From Scytalidium lignicola (Eukaryota > Ascomycota > Leotiomycetes): a stretch of DNA of 20,142 bases. Positions 10,119-19,522 of this stretch are shown here, piece after piece. Position 1 is the stretch's first letter, and every line of letters begins with the position of its first letter. The translations under genes and the position numbers were made by a program. The notes beneath the pieces were generated by a model. That model was not told where the DNA came from. It saw only the letters and a list, made by a program, of their open reading frames with translations, and made no database searches. Where the stretch lies: positions 1 through 20,142 of the forward strand of contig NCSJ02000528.1 in NCBI GenBank assembly GCA_002812745.2. Direction: 5' to 3'.

Positions 10119-10326
10119 AATCCCTAGCATAGACCTTGTGACGTTGATTCCTGGAGTTTAGTGCAATCTCTCACTCCTAAATCCGCTTCTCATTCGAAAG
10201 TACATCCGTACTGAAGAATCTCAACCCCTAGCATAGAACTGGTGACGTTGATTCCTGGAGTTTAGTGTAATCTCTCACTCTTAAATCCGCTTCTCATTCG
10301 AAAGTACGTCCGTACTGAAAAATCTC
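10119..10326. repeat. Two-copy 104-bp tandem repeat
   Basis: Copy 1 is 10119-10222 and copy 2 is 10223-10326. They differ at 7 of 104 positions by eye, mostly transitions (C/T or G/A). Each unit includes CCCTAGCATAGA, GACGTTGATTCCTGGAG and TCATTCGAAAGTAC. It does not code for anything visible. There are only two contiguous copies with no spacers, so this is a duplication and not an array. Confidence 0.9.
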
Positions 10327-10330
10327 AACT

Positions 10331-10533
10331 TAGGAGATTTAAGCTAGCTAGGGTCTAATCTCTCCAGCTTGCGAATTTGCCACGTATGGCACCATAAAAT
10401 TATTTGTCTATGCCGTTTCTCCTATCAATGGAATCCAACGTTCCATATCCGTTATTTGAGCTAACTGTAAATGGTTTCGGTCACCGAAATCTTACTGGAG
10501 CAACGATGGACCCTAGCTAGCTCAAAGCCCCTA
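10331..10533. repeat. Inverted repeat pair around AGCTAGCTAGGGTC
   Basis: The 14-mer AGCTAGCTAGGGTC at 10342-10355 recurs inverted at 10509-10522. Similarity extends outward to about 25 bp per arm (10331-10355 and 10509-10533), with mostly A/G and T/C differences. The 150-bp interior has no coding sequence. It may be a small MITE-like unit nested in, or part of, the larger candidate element. Confidence 0.6.
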
Positions 10534-10624
10534 GATACGAGGTTCTCCAGTATTTGTCTACGGTATTTGGATGTATGGTAAATTCACCGAATATTAAATT
10601 CTCGTAGTTGCTCTTCCATAAGAC

Positions 10625-10630
10625 TATAAA
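10625..10630 (+). promoter_or_regulatory. TATA box of the SnoaL-like gene
   Basis: TATAAA lies 64 bp upstream of the ATG at 10694, followed by AT-rich leader and a good start context (taaccATGtc). Role inferred from position. Confidence 0.4.
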
Positions 10631-10693
10631 TTTGCCAATAAAAATCACTCAATATTTCTAAGATTAGTGTGTTCACTCTTATATTAACTAACC

Positions 10694-11341
10694 ATGTCTC
10701 CCGAATCAAATTTTGTCGTTGATAAGTTGGAGATCCAAGAACTTCTCTATCATGAACGGTTCAGTCGAGATTCCGGTAATTGGAAATCCCTCCGTGAATG
10801 TTATCACCCAGATTCTTCCCAAACAGAAGTAAATATATCGTGGGTGAAGGGAGATATTGATGACTGGGTCGAAGGTTCAAGACAAATGGCCGAGCGANGC
10901 AATCGAGCTCTGCACTACTATAACGTGGCGGAAATCCGCTTCAACACCGGTGATGAGAATGGCGGTAGCTCAAAGCGCCATAAAGCGCTAGTGATTGCTA
11001 TTGGGACCTTCCATATGCGATTCAAGGAGGCTGGTATTGAGTATGATTGTGTTTCCCACGCGCGACTGCTTGCGAAGGTTGTCCGTCTCGAGAACATTGG
11101 TTGGAAGATGATCTCGTTGGAACCGATTTATGAACGAGACTCCATTACCCCGGTGGAACCGGTCATTAATCCCTCGGAGCTATTGAAAATTGAAGGCAAA
11201 GGTACTAGGGAGAGTTATAAGTACATCACTTGGTTGCATGCGAAATCTGGCATTGTGGTTCCGGATAATCTTCCAGGAACCGATATTCCGGAGACAGTGG
11301 AAAAGAAGATGTCTGAACTGTTCTCATGGCTAAAGGGATAA
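10694..11341 (+). CDS. SnoaL/NTF2-like domain protein
   Basis: A 215-residue single-exon protein. The N-terminal pattern VDKLEIQELLYHERFSRDSG, then NWKSLRECYHPDS, is the opening helix pair of the SnoaL-like/NTF2-like fold (alpha+beta cone with a central pocket). The domain covers about residues 8-150, including GTFHMRF and the GWKMISLEPIYERD strand. The C-terminal 60 residues are a less conserved tail. Relatives include polyketide cyclases, dehydratases and many uncharacterised fungal cluster proteins, so the reaction cannot be assigned. There is no signal peptide or membrane segment; it is probably cytosolic. The start is chosen for its ACCATG context and the upstream TATA box. One N at 10898 leaves residue 69 undetermined (Ser, Arg, Gly or Cys). 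Otherwise the frame is clean, in contrast to the two broken genes on either side. Confidence 0.85.
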   Translation: MSPESNFVVDKLEIQELLYHERFSRDSGNWKSLRECYHPDSSQTEVNISWVKGDIDDWVEGSRQMAERXNRALHYYNVAEIRFNTGDENGGSSKRHKALVIAIGTFHMRFKEAGIEYDCVSHARLLAKVVRLENIGWKMISLEPIYERDSITPVEPVINPSELLKIEGKGTRESYKYITWLHAKSGIVVPDNLPGTDIPETVEKKMSELFSWLKG

Positions 11342-12035
11342 CTTGGGCTAGATACCTAGATTTTAGACTCTTGAGGATGTCTGAAAGATGTCAAGAAGAT
11401 GACTACTTAAGAGAACTATACTTCGTGGATCATTCGACAGGAGCCTAAGGAATTTAAAACCGAAAGCCACATCAGAGTTTTACAACCTTGAGGATTTAAA
11501 GATAGTTATAATTAATATATCTATAAACGGCATGAAATTTAAATCAAGCACTATACATATACACAAATAAGAGTCCTGTCGTGTCTTATCAGGAATCTAC
11601 AAGTACTATAGGAGGTTTTTTGATTACTTATTTTGTAAGTTTTGATATCACAGCTAAATAAGCGGTCGAGAAGCACATCCACGTTTCCCATTGTTCGTTC
11701 GTTGAATCCTTACTCTACTTAGCTGCTAATCTGCGCTATGTCGAGGTGTTTATATACAATTTAAGGCTCGCAAATACTCTAATCTTGCTCCCCCAATAAT
11801 GATAATTGAAATGACAAATGAAATTTAAATCAACAACTAGAAAAACACTTGTTTTCTCCCCGACTAGAGATCCATTGCCCATTATTGTGTATTATCCTTG
11901 CAGGGCTTGGCTTCTTGCCCCTCCCGCACTTGCAGAACTGGGTTCCCACCCTGGTTGTCTTGTTGCTTCTTGTTGAGTAGTATATCCTACTCGTCCTTAT
12001 CACTATAGGTTGTATTTAGATGTTGTGAGCTTGAG
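11342..12035. other. Intergenic stretch, no gene seen
   Basis: About 700 bp between the SnoaL-like gene and the dioxygenase relic. It has mixed composition with a CT-rich patch at 11875-11985. I find no open frame of note, no tRNA and no repeat. It presumably holds the 3' end of the first gene and the promoter of the second. Confidence 0.5.
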
Positions 12036-12209
12036 ATGCAAGCTAACTAGCATCTGCTGAGTTGGTCAAGGAGCTTCGTGCTCTTCATGAACGCAATTGC
12101 TCAATCAAAGTTAATATTACATTCGATTATTTTCTGTATCATCTCTTCTAAGCTCACGGATGTAGTGATTGCATAAAATTACTGTGTAACTATCATACAA
12201 AGTCAATGA

Positions 12210-13183
12210 AACGGCAGAATCCTTAGAATTCAGGCAGATGACATAGGGCCTGGCGTTATTGTGATTAAGAACATGTTCTCGCCTGGGCTTGTAGAAACGG
12301 TCATATCTATTTTCAACGATATTATCAGTGCAGAGTCTAGCTCACAGAAAAATAAGGGTGATCATTTCTCCTCAGCTTTAACCAACGCTCGCATATGGAA
12401 CTCCCTCCAGAAACACGCTATCGCAGATTCCAAAACTTTTGCCGAATACTATTCAAATCCATGGTTACGACTTGTGTGTCTCTCATATCTTGGTCCTGCC
12501 TATCGTATTACGGCACAGGTCAATGTTGTACGACCTGGAGGTCGACCCCAGGTGTCTCATCGAGATTACCACCTAGGATTTCAACCCCCAGAACGTGTGA
12601 TAGAATATTCTACTACCGCACATGCGGCTTCTGCCCTACTTACATTACAAGGAGCTGTTGCACATGGTGATATGCCACTTGAAAGCGGGCCGACTCGACT
12701 CCTACCATTCTCACAACACTTTCCACAAGGTTATCTTGCTACTTCCATCGAAGAGTTTCGAACCTATTTCGAAAAGAACTATGTTTCTCTCCCTCTCTCC
12801 CCTGGTGATGGACTATTCTTTAATCCTGCTTTAATTCACGCCGCTGGTCAAAATGATTAAAAAAATATCCAGCGCTGTGTAAACCTCATGCAAGTCTCAA
12901 GCGCCCTCGGTAAACCAATAGAGAGCATTAATACCATTATCATTATATCCACTATATGGGGAGAATTAAAGGCCAGGTATGAAAATGAAGGTTGAAGCAC
13001 TTGTTTCTGCGGCTGCGGAAGGTTACCTCTTTCCTAGTAATCTAGACCGAAGGATCCCAGGTCCCAGCGGACTCACACCGGAGGAGTGAGCACAAGACCG
13101 TTAAGCGGGCGTTAAAGGAGAACTGGGATAAAGAAAAGGTGATTGAACGATTAAAAGAGATGAAAGAAGATTCAAATGCTTAG
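12210..13183 (+). pseudogene. Phytanoyl-CoA dioxygenase-like Fe(II)/2OG oxygenase, decayed
   Basis: It belongs to the PhyH-type non-heme iron, 2-oxoglutarate oxygenases. Visible cues are TAQVNVVRPGG, then HRDYHLGFQ with iron ligands His (12558-12560) and Asp (12564-12566), TLQGAVAHGDMPLESGPT, FFNPALIHAAG with the distal His (12837-12839), and the 2OG-binding Arg of QRCVNLMQVSSALG (12873-12875). The frame breaks three times. TAA at 12858-12860 probably replaces CAA. An extra base near 12990 precedes VEALVSAAAEGYLFPSNLD. A further shift near 13079 precedes VKRALKENW. The open frame runs back to 12210 without an ATG before 12273. A possible first exon starts at ATG 12036, with SAELVKELRALHE in a shifted frame at about 12053-12090, but this is tentative. 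The TAA falls before the Arg and the C-terminal helices, so any translated product should be inactive. It converges on the AKR gene with 293 bp between them. Confidence 0.8.
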
Positions 13184-13476
13184 ATCAATGGTGTTGTCTT
13201 GTGTAACTCGAAGTTTTCCACTCCATAACTCATTAGAGGAGAATATGGGCAAATATATAGGATGAACATATATCATGTTTCCTGAAAATCGAGGTACAGT
13301 TATTGCTAATTTTCAGTTGGTATCGGCTTCAATAATTCATAGACCTTTGTATATGCTGTACTATAGTTATAATTAACAGCGAACAGAAGACAAGTGGTTA
13401 TTAAATTAGTAAATGAGGTAAGTGGAGATTGATATGTTAGTCAACGCCGTAATACAACTTTCTGCACTTTAGTACC

Positions 13477-14643
13477 TTAAGTATGGCCAGCCACAGACCT
13501 GGCTACATATGGTTGTTCGAGATATTTTACCTCTTCATCTGTGAGTGACTTTCCACGCAGGTCCCACATCTCCTCGATCCTCTCAACTGAGTTCAAGCCT
13601 ACAATTGGCACCGAGCCCTTACTTTTATGCCAAACTAAAGCCACAACACTCATTTTCCAACCCTTTTTAGTTGCTAATTCTTCGACTCTCCGAACAATCT
13701 CCTCGTCTACAGAAGTGATACCGGGATGATGAGGTGAAGGCCTCTTAGATCGAATTGATTTGTCATAACCCAATGGTCGTGCCAACCTCCCAGCAAACAA
13801 CGGTGACCACGGGATGATACCTACACCGGTATCATTGCAAAATCGAATCATTTCACGTTCCTCTTCGCGGTAACATAGGTTATGGTAGTTTTGCATGCTG
13901 ATAAACTTGGTCCAACCGTTCTTTTCAGCAATGAACTGGAGTTGAGCGAACTGGGTTGCCCACATCGAACTTGCGCCGATATAACGCACTTTACCAGATT
14001 GGACAAGGTCATGAAGCGCTTTCATCGTTTCTTCGGGAGGGGTATGTGGATCATAGCGATGGATTTGGTACAAATCAATGTATGTAGTCCCAAGACGAGC
14101 AAGGGAGTTATCAACTGCCGTGAAGATGGCGCAGCGTGATAGACCTAAAATTCAATTAGAGCTCAAATAGGAGACACATATTGTAATTTTATTTTTTTTT
14201 AAAAAAAAAAGAAAAACAATCAAACCGTACTCACCTCCTTGATTGACATAATCTTTACTCTTAACCATTTCCTCTGCGAAAAGAGGGCCAATAACTTTCG
14301 GTTCCTCTCCTACATAGAGTGCGCATTTGGTCATTATCACAAGTTTTGGGCGTGGAATATTGAATCTGCGAATAGCTTTCCCAATGATCTCTTCGCTGAG
14401 CCCGTTCGAGTAGGAATTTGCAGTATCCCAGGTATTGATGCCGCAATCCCACGCCGCTTTTAGCACCTTCAAAGACTCCTCCTCCTCTAGCACCATAGTC
14501 CCCAATTGCTTCGCTCCAAGGGTCATAGCTCCTAGGATTGGCCATGAAATTCGGAGACCTGAAGACCCTAGTTTCACGTATTCGACTCTTGTAGCATCAA
14601 GGGATATTTGAAGTGATTCGGGGAAGGGAAATTGGGAAGCCAT
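13477..14643 (-). CDS. Aldo-keto reductase (AKR9-type, NADPH-dependent)
   Basis: Two exons, 14643-14235 and 14144-13477, joined over a 90-nt intron (GTGAGT..TTTTAG), encode 358 residues, the usual length of the fungal AKR group that includes versiconal hemiacetal acetate reductase-like enzymes. Expected chemistry is NADPH-dependent aldehyde/ketone reduction in the cytosol. The catalytic tetrad is present: Asp73 and Tyr78 (NTWDTANSYSNG), Lys106 (VIMTKCA) and His165 (YQIHRYD). Other family marks are KVRYIGASSMWATQ, YREEEREM, IIPWSPLFAGRLARP and the cofactor site SVPIVGLNSVERIEE near residues 313-328. The start is MASQFPF at 14643; an in-frame ATG at 14664 would add only seven residues. One oddity is QNYHNL where relatives usually have QN(H/Q)YNL. 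The intron carries a long T/A homopolymer. The gene looks intact, unlike its convergent dioxygenase neighbour. The substrate cannot be inferred. Confidence 0.92.
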
Positions 14644-14765
14644 AGTTATAATGTAGTTGGGCAATGAAGCTTTTTTTCAAAGGGCTCAAAGTATTAGGGC
14701 AAACATTCAAAAGATAATAAATATCACTGAACTTTTATCAGGATAACTAAAGGACCGAGTGTGTC

Positions 14766-14771
14766 TTTATA
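14766..14771 (-). promoter_or_regulatory. TATA box of the AKR gene
   Basis: TATAAA on the minus strand, about 123 bp upstream of the AKR ATG at 14643. It would imply a leader of roughly 90 nt. Supported by motif and position only. Confidence 0.35.
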
Positions 14772-14923
14772 TGCATCTTGTGCGGCACATACATACTTTG
14801 CAACTAATAAGTCACCATCGAGTTAAACCGGGATTCTAGATGAAATTACCAAAAATTAAGTTTTATTATTATAGTTCGGGGTTAACTAAACTCCTTTTAA
14901 ACTCCGCGGTTGACTTTCTAGCA

Positions 14924-15125
14924 TACGAACTTTAATCTGTATCCCCTCAAGCCCCAGAGGCCAAATTGGCCTATTTTAGCGTTGTTGCCTCAAACTTATA
15001 GACATTTTTACTGGTGCTTTAGTGTTAATCAGAGGCTTTAACTGGATAAGATCCGTGAATACAAATTTTAGCCTTACAAACTTCAAGCAAGTGGGGCCCG
15101 AGGGGATAAGAGAATGAAGCTCGCA
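14924..15125. repeat. Degenerate fold-back (inverted) repeat
   Basis: The left arm (about 14924-14956) contains TATCCCCTCAAGCCCCA. The right arm (about 15092-15125), read on the opposite strand, contains TATCCCCTCGGGCCCCA. Similarity continues outward through CGA(A/G)CTT(T/C)A. Weaker similarity may reach about 14907 and 15152. The clear differences are transitions, with A or T always in the left arm. Just inside the left arm is a 15-bp palindrome (AGGCCAA-A-TTGGCCT, 14958-14972). It may be a decayed MITE. No gene is seen between the AKR promoter and 15320. Confidence 0.55.
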
Positions 15126-15320
15126 AGGTTTCTCCAAAAGAGGCAACGCGTGTAAATGGTTTAGTAATTAACATGCTTTTAATGTAACCAATGAGCATCA
15201 AGATATATGAAGGAGGCAAGGGTTGTTGTACGTAAGGGGGTGCAAGAAATGACTGGCTCACCTTATGCAAGCAAGCGAATTCTGCTACCTAAAAAAAAGT
15301 AATTTTATATTGTTATTTTA

Positions 15321-15370
15321 TTACTACTATACAAGGCTACTACTACTATTACTACTACTACCACTACTAG
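15321..15370. repeat. TAC/ACT trinucleotide microsatellite
   Basis: Imperfect repeats of TAC/ACT with ATT and CCA interruptions, at the edge where gene-island DNA passes into the right AT-rich block. Confidence 0.85.
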
Positions 15371-17776
15371 CCTAAAGGACCTCCTTTCCAGAGCTTCACT
15401 TTATTAATCCTTTCAGGCATTGTATTAATAAAGTAATTAATATGCTTTTCAATTGATATTTCATTCTCTTATATATTAAGTACAACTATTTTAAGATCTT
15501 CTAATTTCTACTTTCCAGATAACTTATAATTTCAAAATAATTGTTTAAGGACNTTTTTATATATTCTCAATTAAATTCAAATTTAAGGATTAAAATAACT
15601 ATTTAATTAACTTAATATAATACTTTAGTTATATATTATTGCATAACTTTTTTATTCTTTTATATATTTAATTTGTTGTACATTCTACTATTATCTTCGA
15701 CATACTAGAATTCTCCTTGTATTTAAAACCTTTCTTCTAATTTCTTTTCTTGAAATATTTCTTTAGTAACNTTTTAAAGAATTTACTTAATATACTTCNT
15801 TTTAAGTAAAACTTTTCTCTTCTCTTTTATACAAGACAAAATAAAGCTTAAACTTAAAATTGTAATTAATAATAGTTTATACTATAATAGCTTAATAACT
15901 TAAATGAAATATAAATTAAATGTAATCAAATCTTTACTTCTTCTCTTAAACATGTAATAATCATATCCTTTTAAACATATCTATACATGTAATTGTTTTA
16001 TTTGTGTATATTCTATTCCTTTAATATTAAAGTAGCTTATCTTAATTTATAATTAAGAATATCTATCATTTAAGTTTATTTTTTACTAAAGTTTCAAGAT
16101 TGTAATCTAAAGTATAATAATAATAACTAAACTAAATTAAAGCTTTTAAAATTATAAGCTTAAATACTTTCAAATTAAATTCCTTTTTAATTTGTTTAAA
16201 AGAAAAGATTTATTATTTATAATAGTTTATAAACTATTAAATAATTGTAAAAACTATTGAATCAGGAATAGTATATGATTAATTAATAGATTTTTAAATG
16301 CAATTCTCTTTTTTCAGTCACCTTTTAATTATTCTATTAAAAATACTTAATTTTTTAGTTATATAACATTTAAAATAATTATCTTAAACTTTAATTATAT
16401 ATTATACATGTATACAAGTATTTTAAACTATTAGAGTAATAAGAATATAAAGGATAAAAGAAGTAAACAATGTTTGTTTATTATAAAACTGGTAATATTT
16501 TAGTTATACTACTTTATATAAAGTGAGCTAGTTATTTCTTACACTCTTTTATGTATTATATATGTTTTAGCTTAACATAGTAATAATAACATAAGAAGAC
16601 TTATTAACTAAGAGTATTATGATTTGTGCTCATCAGCTTCAAGCCTTCGTCTGTCTTTTATACTATAATATATAATCTACAAAGNTTTTTTAATTGTTAA
16701 ATGTAAGGAAGCTGTACTGTAACTCTTAAAAGTATTTAAATTAATTACTTATTTAAGATTCGAGTTCTACTATTCTTTCAAGTTAAATATTAGCTAATGC
16801 TTATTAAAAATTAAAAGGGCTTATAAACAGTACTTTAAATTTGTATGTTATAATACTACTGAGAAGATATTTTCAAGCAGNTTTTTTAACTAACATAATT
16901 TAATAAACTTTCGAATAAATATATATATAACATAGTATAATAAAGTTAGATTACAGTTAAAGAAAGTTNAAAAAGACTTAATCGTTAAAATCGTTATTAA
17001 AATTACTAAATAAATAACTTATATTAGTAAAACTAATTATTATTAAGATTTAACATTATTTAGTATATTATAATTAATTATATTAATAATAATTACAATT
17101 AAGTAATAATTATATTCATGTAAGCTCTTATTTTAATAATGATATAATAAATTGTATTTTACTTTTAAGAGATTAATAAAAACTATAAATAATATTTATC
17201 TTTAATGAATAATTATCTTATACTTTTTTTAATAAACTTAATTAATTTGCTATAATTTCTTATATTAAATATAGTAAAAAGATAAAAGCTTTAAAATTAG
17301 TTAAAGTATTTAATAAATAAATAAATAAAAGATAAGTTAACTTTAGTTTTCTTACTTTAATATAATTATTTCTCATTTATTTTAGTTTTTATTATAAGTG
17401 TTAATTTAATAAGTATTAACAGTATAATAATTATAAAGATTATATTTTAAAGTTTAGCTTTTATCATTTTTACTAGTTAAACTTTATTTAAGATTAAAGT
17501 TATTATTGTACAAATTAAAGCTTTTTACACATTTATAAAACCTTGACCTTTAGTAATTGACTTTAACTTTACAAAATTTGTCCGTTAAGTTATAACAAAA
17601 GTTGTAGTATATCCAGAGTTTACCATTAATGTATTTATACACAATGCTAGCCTTATAAACTTATATTATCCTCAATATTACTGTTAAGGACAAGCTTACT
17701 CTTACATTATAATTCTAGTTCAAAGTTGTTTTTAACTTTCTTGCTTCCTGATTAGTCTGCCCTTCTATGTCCTTCT
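15371..17776. other. AT-rich RIP-type block, no intact gene
   Basis: Very AT-rich sequence with stops in all frames. On the minus strand, about 15450-15375 reads NEISIEKHINYFIN followed by TMPERINKVKLWKGG, a short coding-like relic I cannot identify. A short tetranucleotide run (TAAA-type) lies at 17311-17329. Ns precede homopolymers at 15553, 15771, 15799, 16685 and 16881. The whole is consistent with decayed transposable elements, but no family motif is readable. Confidence 0.45.
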
Positions 17777-18220
17777 ACTAGACTAGCCGATCGGTTTGGA
17801 CTGGACCAGACTGTAAGTTTTGTGAGGACTGTGCTCAGACTGTAGACTGTACAAAAATTTTAAGACTAGACTGTGAGACTACAGTCTGGTCTGGCTTAAA
17901 AAATAAGGACTGTATATTAATGTTAGACTGTACTCAGATTGTGCTTAGATTATGTAATCTAAAATGTTATTATATTTAGTATATTTTTGTCTTATTTAAG
18001 TAATATTAGCAAATTATAATCTTGCTTTATTAAAATCAGACTATAGTTTGGTCTGGCTTAAAAAATGAAGACTGTTCTACAGTCTAGTCTAGACTAGACT
18101 GTAAAGCTATAGTCTTGCTTAATTTTTTGTGGACAAGACTATGTAACTTATAGTCTTGTCCAGACCAGACTATGGTTTAATGCAACAGTCTAGCCAGTTT
18201 ACCTTTTACTCAGACTACTC
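17777..18220. repeat. AGACTGT / AGTCTGGTC dispersed repeat region
   Basis: A dense cluster of short direct and inverted copies of AGACTGT, CAGTCTGGTCTGGCTT and TAGTCTTG on both strands, clearly less AT-rich than its surroundings. It includes a perfect 26-bp palindrome at 18078-18103 with arms TACAGTCTAGTCT / AGACTAGACTGTA, and an inverted pair CAAGACTAT..ATAGTCTTG at about 18133-18156. The string CAGACTATAGTTTGGTCTGG near 18037 resembles the one near 17880. The region resembles a hairpin-rich subterminal repeat of a transposon, but I can name no family. The left AT block has a mutated relative at 3405-3560. Confidence 0.7.
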
Positions 18221-18838
18221 TAAACACTATAAGGTTTTCACTTTACCAGATCACTTGTTATGTTAAACATTTTTGCTTATTAAAGTCATCTTATCTTAAG
18301 AAATCCACATTATCATGTATTACTTTACTGTTAAAATAAGAAATACTTATAAGTTATATATAGTTAAACATATTTCTCTTTATATTTATATTTTCATTAT
18401 TAAACTTGTAAATATGTCTTTTTAAGTAGAAAATGTTTTAAACTTTAATTATTCTTATAAAGTAATTATCTGTAAAATATATAAATATACTATAATATTA
18501 TACAAAAAGTAAAGTATATTTTAAAGAACTTTATTAAAAAGATTTTAACTTAAAATATTTGAATATTATTCTAATGAATAAATTATATTTTAATGTTTTA
18601 TTTTGATTTTTTAAGGAAATTNAAAAAGATATTGATCNTTTTTAAGCATTTTAGTATTATTATATTTTAAAGTAACTTGTTTTTCGTGAATTCAAGCTTT
18701 GTACATGCCTTTTTACAGTATATATTATAGTAAATTAAAGTAAAGGACTAAATTAATAAATTGTCTATTATACAACATGNTTTTTATACTTGNTTTTTTA
18801 TGTTATTTATGTACAAAGTACTTAAATTGATATATTAT
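18221..18838. other. AT-rich stretch, nothing recognised
   Basis: Roughly 600 bp of AT-rich DNA between the AGACTGT repeat cluster and the right LTR candidate. No open frame or repeat was identified. Ns precede A/T runs at 18622, 18638, 18780 and 18793. Confidence 0.4.
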
Positions 18839-19507
18839 TGTTATAAGACTATTTATAACATGGTTATATAAGGCAAGTCTAGTTATTCTTGTTAAGTTTA
18901 TGTAAAAGTAAGATGTCTAGAGTTATAATAAACAAGTATATATAATAAAGTTATAACTTAAGTTGAATATAAGGTTTTTAACTAAAGCTTAAGAAGTATA
19001 TTCTTATATAAATAATGAGTATAATCTTGTATAACCAATATAATTCTAATACCCTCTTATACACTTTATATTATTTGTATAAGTTATATGACTTAACATC
19101 TTGTGTAATTATAAATACTTTATAAGTTGTTACTTAATGCTTATCAAGTTGTAACAATAAGAATTATAATATTATCTCCTTTTTATCTTAATATTACCTT
19201 AACATTTAACTAATGACGTTGAACAATCTTTATTGTTTTATCAACTATACTTCTTATTTATAATGTTATAGACTAAGTCTAGGGTGGAGACAGTGAATCA
19301 TAATCAGGGAGGCAGTAGTATTAACACTTAAGCTTGTTCTATTCTTTAAACTAATTCTTGAAGAATCCAAATTATAATAGTAGCTTAGATTACCCTTATA
19401 TATGTTAGGTCTTATACACTCTCAAAGTAAGCCCTTATCTTAGTACTCTGTTTATATGCTTGGTATACCATGTACACTTCCTAGGCTTTATGATCCAAGC
19501 TCTAACA
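18839..19507 (-). mobile_element. Candidate 3' LTR of a minus-strand retroelement
   Basis: Read on the minus strand the segment starts TGTTAGAGCTTGG directly after a polypurine tract (19522-19508) and ends CTTATAACA at 18839, giving TGTTA..TAACA termini over 669 bp. A TATATAAGG box lies about 105 bp inside. Its distal half is the inverted counterpart of 1341-1689 in the left block, and is less AT-mutated there. A shorter reading of the LTR (19264-19507, ending GTCTATAACA) is also possible, with the remainder then a separate repeat. The matching left arm favours the longer version. Confidence 0.45.
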
Positions 19508-19522
19508 TTATCCTCCCTTCTT
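19508..19522 (-). other. Polypurine tract of the right retroelement
   Basis: On the minus strand the sequence is AAGAAGGGAGGATAA, ending exactly at the TGTTAGAG of the LTR candidate. This is the standard position of the plus-strand primer in LTR retrotransposons, and it fixes the element's orientation as minus. Confidence 0.55.

Larger units (their letters stand above)
9264..10588. mobile_element. Candidate hAT-like non-autonomous element
   Basis: The left end begins CAGTGTTCGCCAAATACG, in the style of hAT termini, followed by repeated (C)GAATAC/AAATAC motifs up to 9350. The right end, read inward on the minus strand, shows a degenerate counterpart (CCATACATCCAAATACC). The flanking octamers are gaataata (9256-9263) and gaatatta (10589-10596), one mismatch apart, which fits an 8-bp target duplication. 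The right terminus lacks the usual CAGTG-type end, so it is degraded or the boundary is slightly off. The interior has no transposase. 9360-9860 is very AT-rich with a short perfect hairpin at 9698-9719. 10119-10326 is a tandem duplication, and an inverted repeat follows. The element starts immediately after the MFS stop codon. Confidence 0.35.

Noticed and set aside
10119..10326. Possible CRISPR-like array
   Set aside because: Only two contiguous 104-bp copies with no spacers, in a eukaryotic context.
11875..11985. CT-rich patch as a gene or gag fragment
   Set aside because: The minus strand gives a short Cys/Lys/Gly-rich run, but there is no complete motif and no continuing frame.
12395..12834. 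Overlapping open frames in other frames of the dioxygenase
   Set aside because: The PhyH motifs lie in the main frame; these have no domain features.
14185..14215. Poly-T/poly-A stretch as a terminator
   Set aside because: It lies inside the AKR intron between good splice sites, so it is best explained as an intronic homopolymer.
13541..14463. Plus-strand open frames opposite the AKR
   Set aside because: They are the complement of well-conserved AKR exons and show no family signature.
15025..15270. 81-codon open frame on the minus strand
   Set aside because: It overlaps the fold-back repeat, has no recognisable motif, no promoter context and no neighbour logic; most likely chance.
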